DNA of 40,241 bases from Candidatus Staskawiczbacteria bacterium (lineage in GTDB: Bacteria > Patescibacteriota > Minisyncoccia > Minisyncoccales > Staskawiczbacteraceae), in assembly GCA_903835075.1 (NCBI GenBank), contig CAILLM010000007.1, forward strand, positions 1 to 40,241. Reading direction: 5' to 3'. The position numbers and the translations under genes are program-made. The notes beneath the pieces were generated by a model. It was not told the origin of the DNA. It made no database searches and saw nothing but the letters and a program-made list of their open reading frames with translations. Positions 39,020 through 40,241 of the stretch are shown piece by piece (positions within the stretch are counted from its first letter, which is position 1; the number at the start of each line of letters is the position of its first letter).

Positions 39020-40192
39020 ATGAAAATAAAAAATCATTATTTCATAAATTTAATCGCTTTAGTCCTGGGTGCTCTATTTTTAAGAATATATATAGAAAAA
39101 TTTCTTGATGATGGCAATCCTGTTTGGTTAAAAATAACAGGGGTGATGGTAATTATTATAGTTGGTGCATTTTTTGTTTTAAAAGGAACAGCAGAAATTA
39201 TAGAAGAAACAACGGGTGTTTTGAGTAGTAGAACAAAAATCGCTAGCGGATTATTGCAATCAATTGGTACTGCATTTCCAGATATGGTGTTGGGTATTGT
39301 GTCTGCAGTAATAAGTTTGGGCTTGGTAAAAGAAAATTATGCTTTGGCAATAAGTTTTGCAATTATAGCTGCTTCAACAACATTTGGGTCTAATATATAT
39401 AATATTGCTCATGCTGCTTGGTGTGTTTATAGGCAAAATCTTTCAAATAAAAAAGGTGCATCTGTGGCTATGTTGCCAGGGGTTAAATCCATGGGCAGAG
39501 TGGTTCCTATGAAGGATCATACTAGAAAGCCATCGTTGAAAGAAATGGATGTATCTTTGGATGTTTTAAATGCATTGTCACTTTTAACAATGTTTGTAGC
39601 AGTATCTATGGTAATTTTTGGCCGAGTTAATAATCCACCCTCAAATATATCGGGTGATGTTTATCAAATGATAATGCCCATTGGATGGTTGGTGTTGTTA
39701 TTGTGTGTTGCTGTAATGTATTTTTTTAGAAATAATAAAAGGGAAGATACATTGAATGAAGCAGAGCATAAAGAAGAACTGTATTTTGAAAAAAAATCAA
39801 CGTTAATAATTATATTTTATTTAGTAGTTTCAGGCATAGCTATATTATTTGCTGCTGAAAGTATGGTAAAGGCAGTACAAGTTTTTTGTTCGGTAACAGG
39901 GACTCCTTTTGTTATAGCGGGAGTTTTGGCTGGTGCCATAGGTTGTATTGGAGAAATGATTGTGGTCCATAACTTTACTGTGAATCCAAAAGGAAGAATT
40001 GGAGACGCTTTAGTTGGAGTTGCCATGGATAATATTGTTACTACAATGGGTGCCGCAGTAGTGGCTATTATAGGAGGAATTTTTTTGGGAGGAAATTCTT
40101 TAATTCTTATTTTTGTAATAATTCTTACACTCAACTCTGTCTTAATAGGGCAAATCTCAAAACTGAAAAATTACTTTTTAAAACAAAATTAG
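39020..40192 (+). CDS. Putative sodium/calcium exchanger-like membrane protein
   Basis: A 390-residue membrane protein with about ten hydrophobic segments in two halves, joined by a charged loop (residues about 150-180 and 235-255). Two alpha-repeat-like segments are visible: LLQSIGTAFPDMVLGIVSA with SNIYN in the first half, and AIGCIGEMIVVHNFTVNPKGRIGDALVGVAMDNIV in the second. In standard exchangers the first carries a Glu where Asp is seen here. The family assignment fits the topology, but the ion is not known. It starts 16 bases after recO. Confidence 0.75.
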   Translation: MKIKNHYFINLIALVLGALFLRIYIEKFLDDGNPVWLKITGVMVIIIVGAFFVLKGTAEIIEETTGVLSSRTKIASGLLQSIGTAFPDMVLGIVSAVISLGLVKENYALAISFAIIAASTTFGSNIYNIAHAAWCVYRQNLSNKKGASVAMLPGVKSMGRVVPMKDHTRKPSLKEMDVSLDVLNALSLLTMFVAVSMVIFGRVNNPPSNISGDVYQMIMPIGWLVLLLCVAVMYFFRNNKREDTLNEAEHKEELYFEKKSTLIIIFYLVVSGIAILFAAESMVKAVQVFCSVTGTPFVIAGVLAGAIGCIGEMIVVHNFTVNPKGRIGDALVGVAMDNIVTTMGAAVVAIIGGIFLGGNSLILIFVIILTLNSVLIGQISKLKNYFLKQN

Positions 40193-40204
40193 TCAGTTAA
40201 AAAC

Positions 40205-40241
40205 ATGAAGAAAAAAAAATATATATTTATAATTATATTTG
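40205..40241 (+). CDS. Start of a further gene, truncated by the window edge
   Basis: ATG at 40205 opens a frame reading MKKKKYIFIIIF before the sequence ends. The basic start and hydrophobic run suggest a signal peptide or membrane anchor. Too short to assign. Confidence 0.4.
   Translation, partial: MKKKKYIFIIIF

Noticed and set aside
1-40241. UGA recoding as in SR1/Gracilibacteria
   Set aside because: TGA ends real genes here (for example the EndoQ gene at 24858 and the gene at 38272), and no conserved frame is interrupted by TGA.
1-40241. tRNA genes, CRISPR arrays, insertion sequences
   Set aside because: All gaps were read; none shows a cloverleaf, regularly spaced repeats or a transposase.

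Overview
The window looks like part of a small, AT-rich genome of the Candidate Phyla Radiation (Patescibacteria, probably Parcubacteria-like). The evidence is indirect: about one third GC, tightly packed genes, starts almost without Shine-Dalgarno sequences, an archaeal-type UMP kinase, an endonuclease Q homologue, a ComEA/lamin-tail fusion, and short GC-rich palindromic elements inserted in frame into conserved proteins. TGA and TAA both act as stops, so the code is standard (table 11). No tRNA, rRNA, CRISPR array, transposase or prophage was seen.

Layout. 0.1-1.3 kb: dnaN. 1.3-6.0 kb (minus): a class A PBP, then comEA/LTD-yebC-ruvC-acidic small protein. 6.1-8.0 kb (plus): an ECF-type membrane S component overlapping a CofE-type gamma-glutamyl ligase, then a helical hypothetical protein. 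8.0-11.3 kb (minus): ruvB, pilB and a degenerate DHH protein, with an unannotated structured RNA encoded on the plus strand between ruvB and pilB. 11.3-15.8 kb (plus): tsaE, a small orphan gene, a block with three perfect palindromes, a freestanding 5' nuclease, a HAMP membrane protein, mutM and holA. 15.8-18.2 kb (minus): rpsT and uvrB, with uvrB divergent from ruvA across only 34 bp. 18.2-22.0 kb (plus): ruvA, Nudix, a MurE-like ligase, two hypotheticals and NIF3. 22.0-27.7 kb (plus): a second structured RNA, an EF-Tu domain-2-like protein, a DUF5680 protein, endonuclease Q, greA, polX and Nudix. 27.8-30.8 kb: an orphan gene, then the minus-strand translation block smpB-ssrA(tmRNA)-infC-rpmI-rplT, then another orphan gene behind an operator-like promoter. 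31.0-40.2 kb (plus): pyrH, a membrane-anchored hypothetical, argS, a histidine phosphatase, ileS, a membrane-anchored hypothetical, recO, a cation exchanger and the start of one more gene.

Functionally the window is mainly DNA replication and repair (clamp, delta subunit, RuvA/B/C, UvrB, MutM, RecO, 5' nuclease, PolX, EndoQ) plus translation (tmRNA/SmpB, IF3, L20, L35, S20, two tRNA synthetases, TsaE, YebC). Cell-wall synthesis, type IV pilus/competence and vitamin uptake make up the rest.

The most unusual signals are: (1) GC-rich palindromic elements spliced in frame into UvrB, IleS, RuvA, MutM, HolA, ComEA and the end of S20, with one element read in two different frames; (2) two promoter-to-terminator structured RNAs with no assigned family; (3) three perfect palindromes within 100 bp; (4) a DHH phosphoesterase that has lost its metal-binding motifs; (5) tmRNA wedged between smpB and infC with a deduced tag ending ALAYA. 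All names come from reading the sequence; no database search was run.
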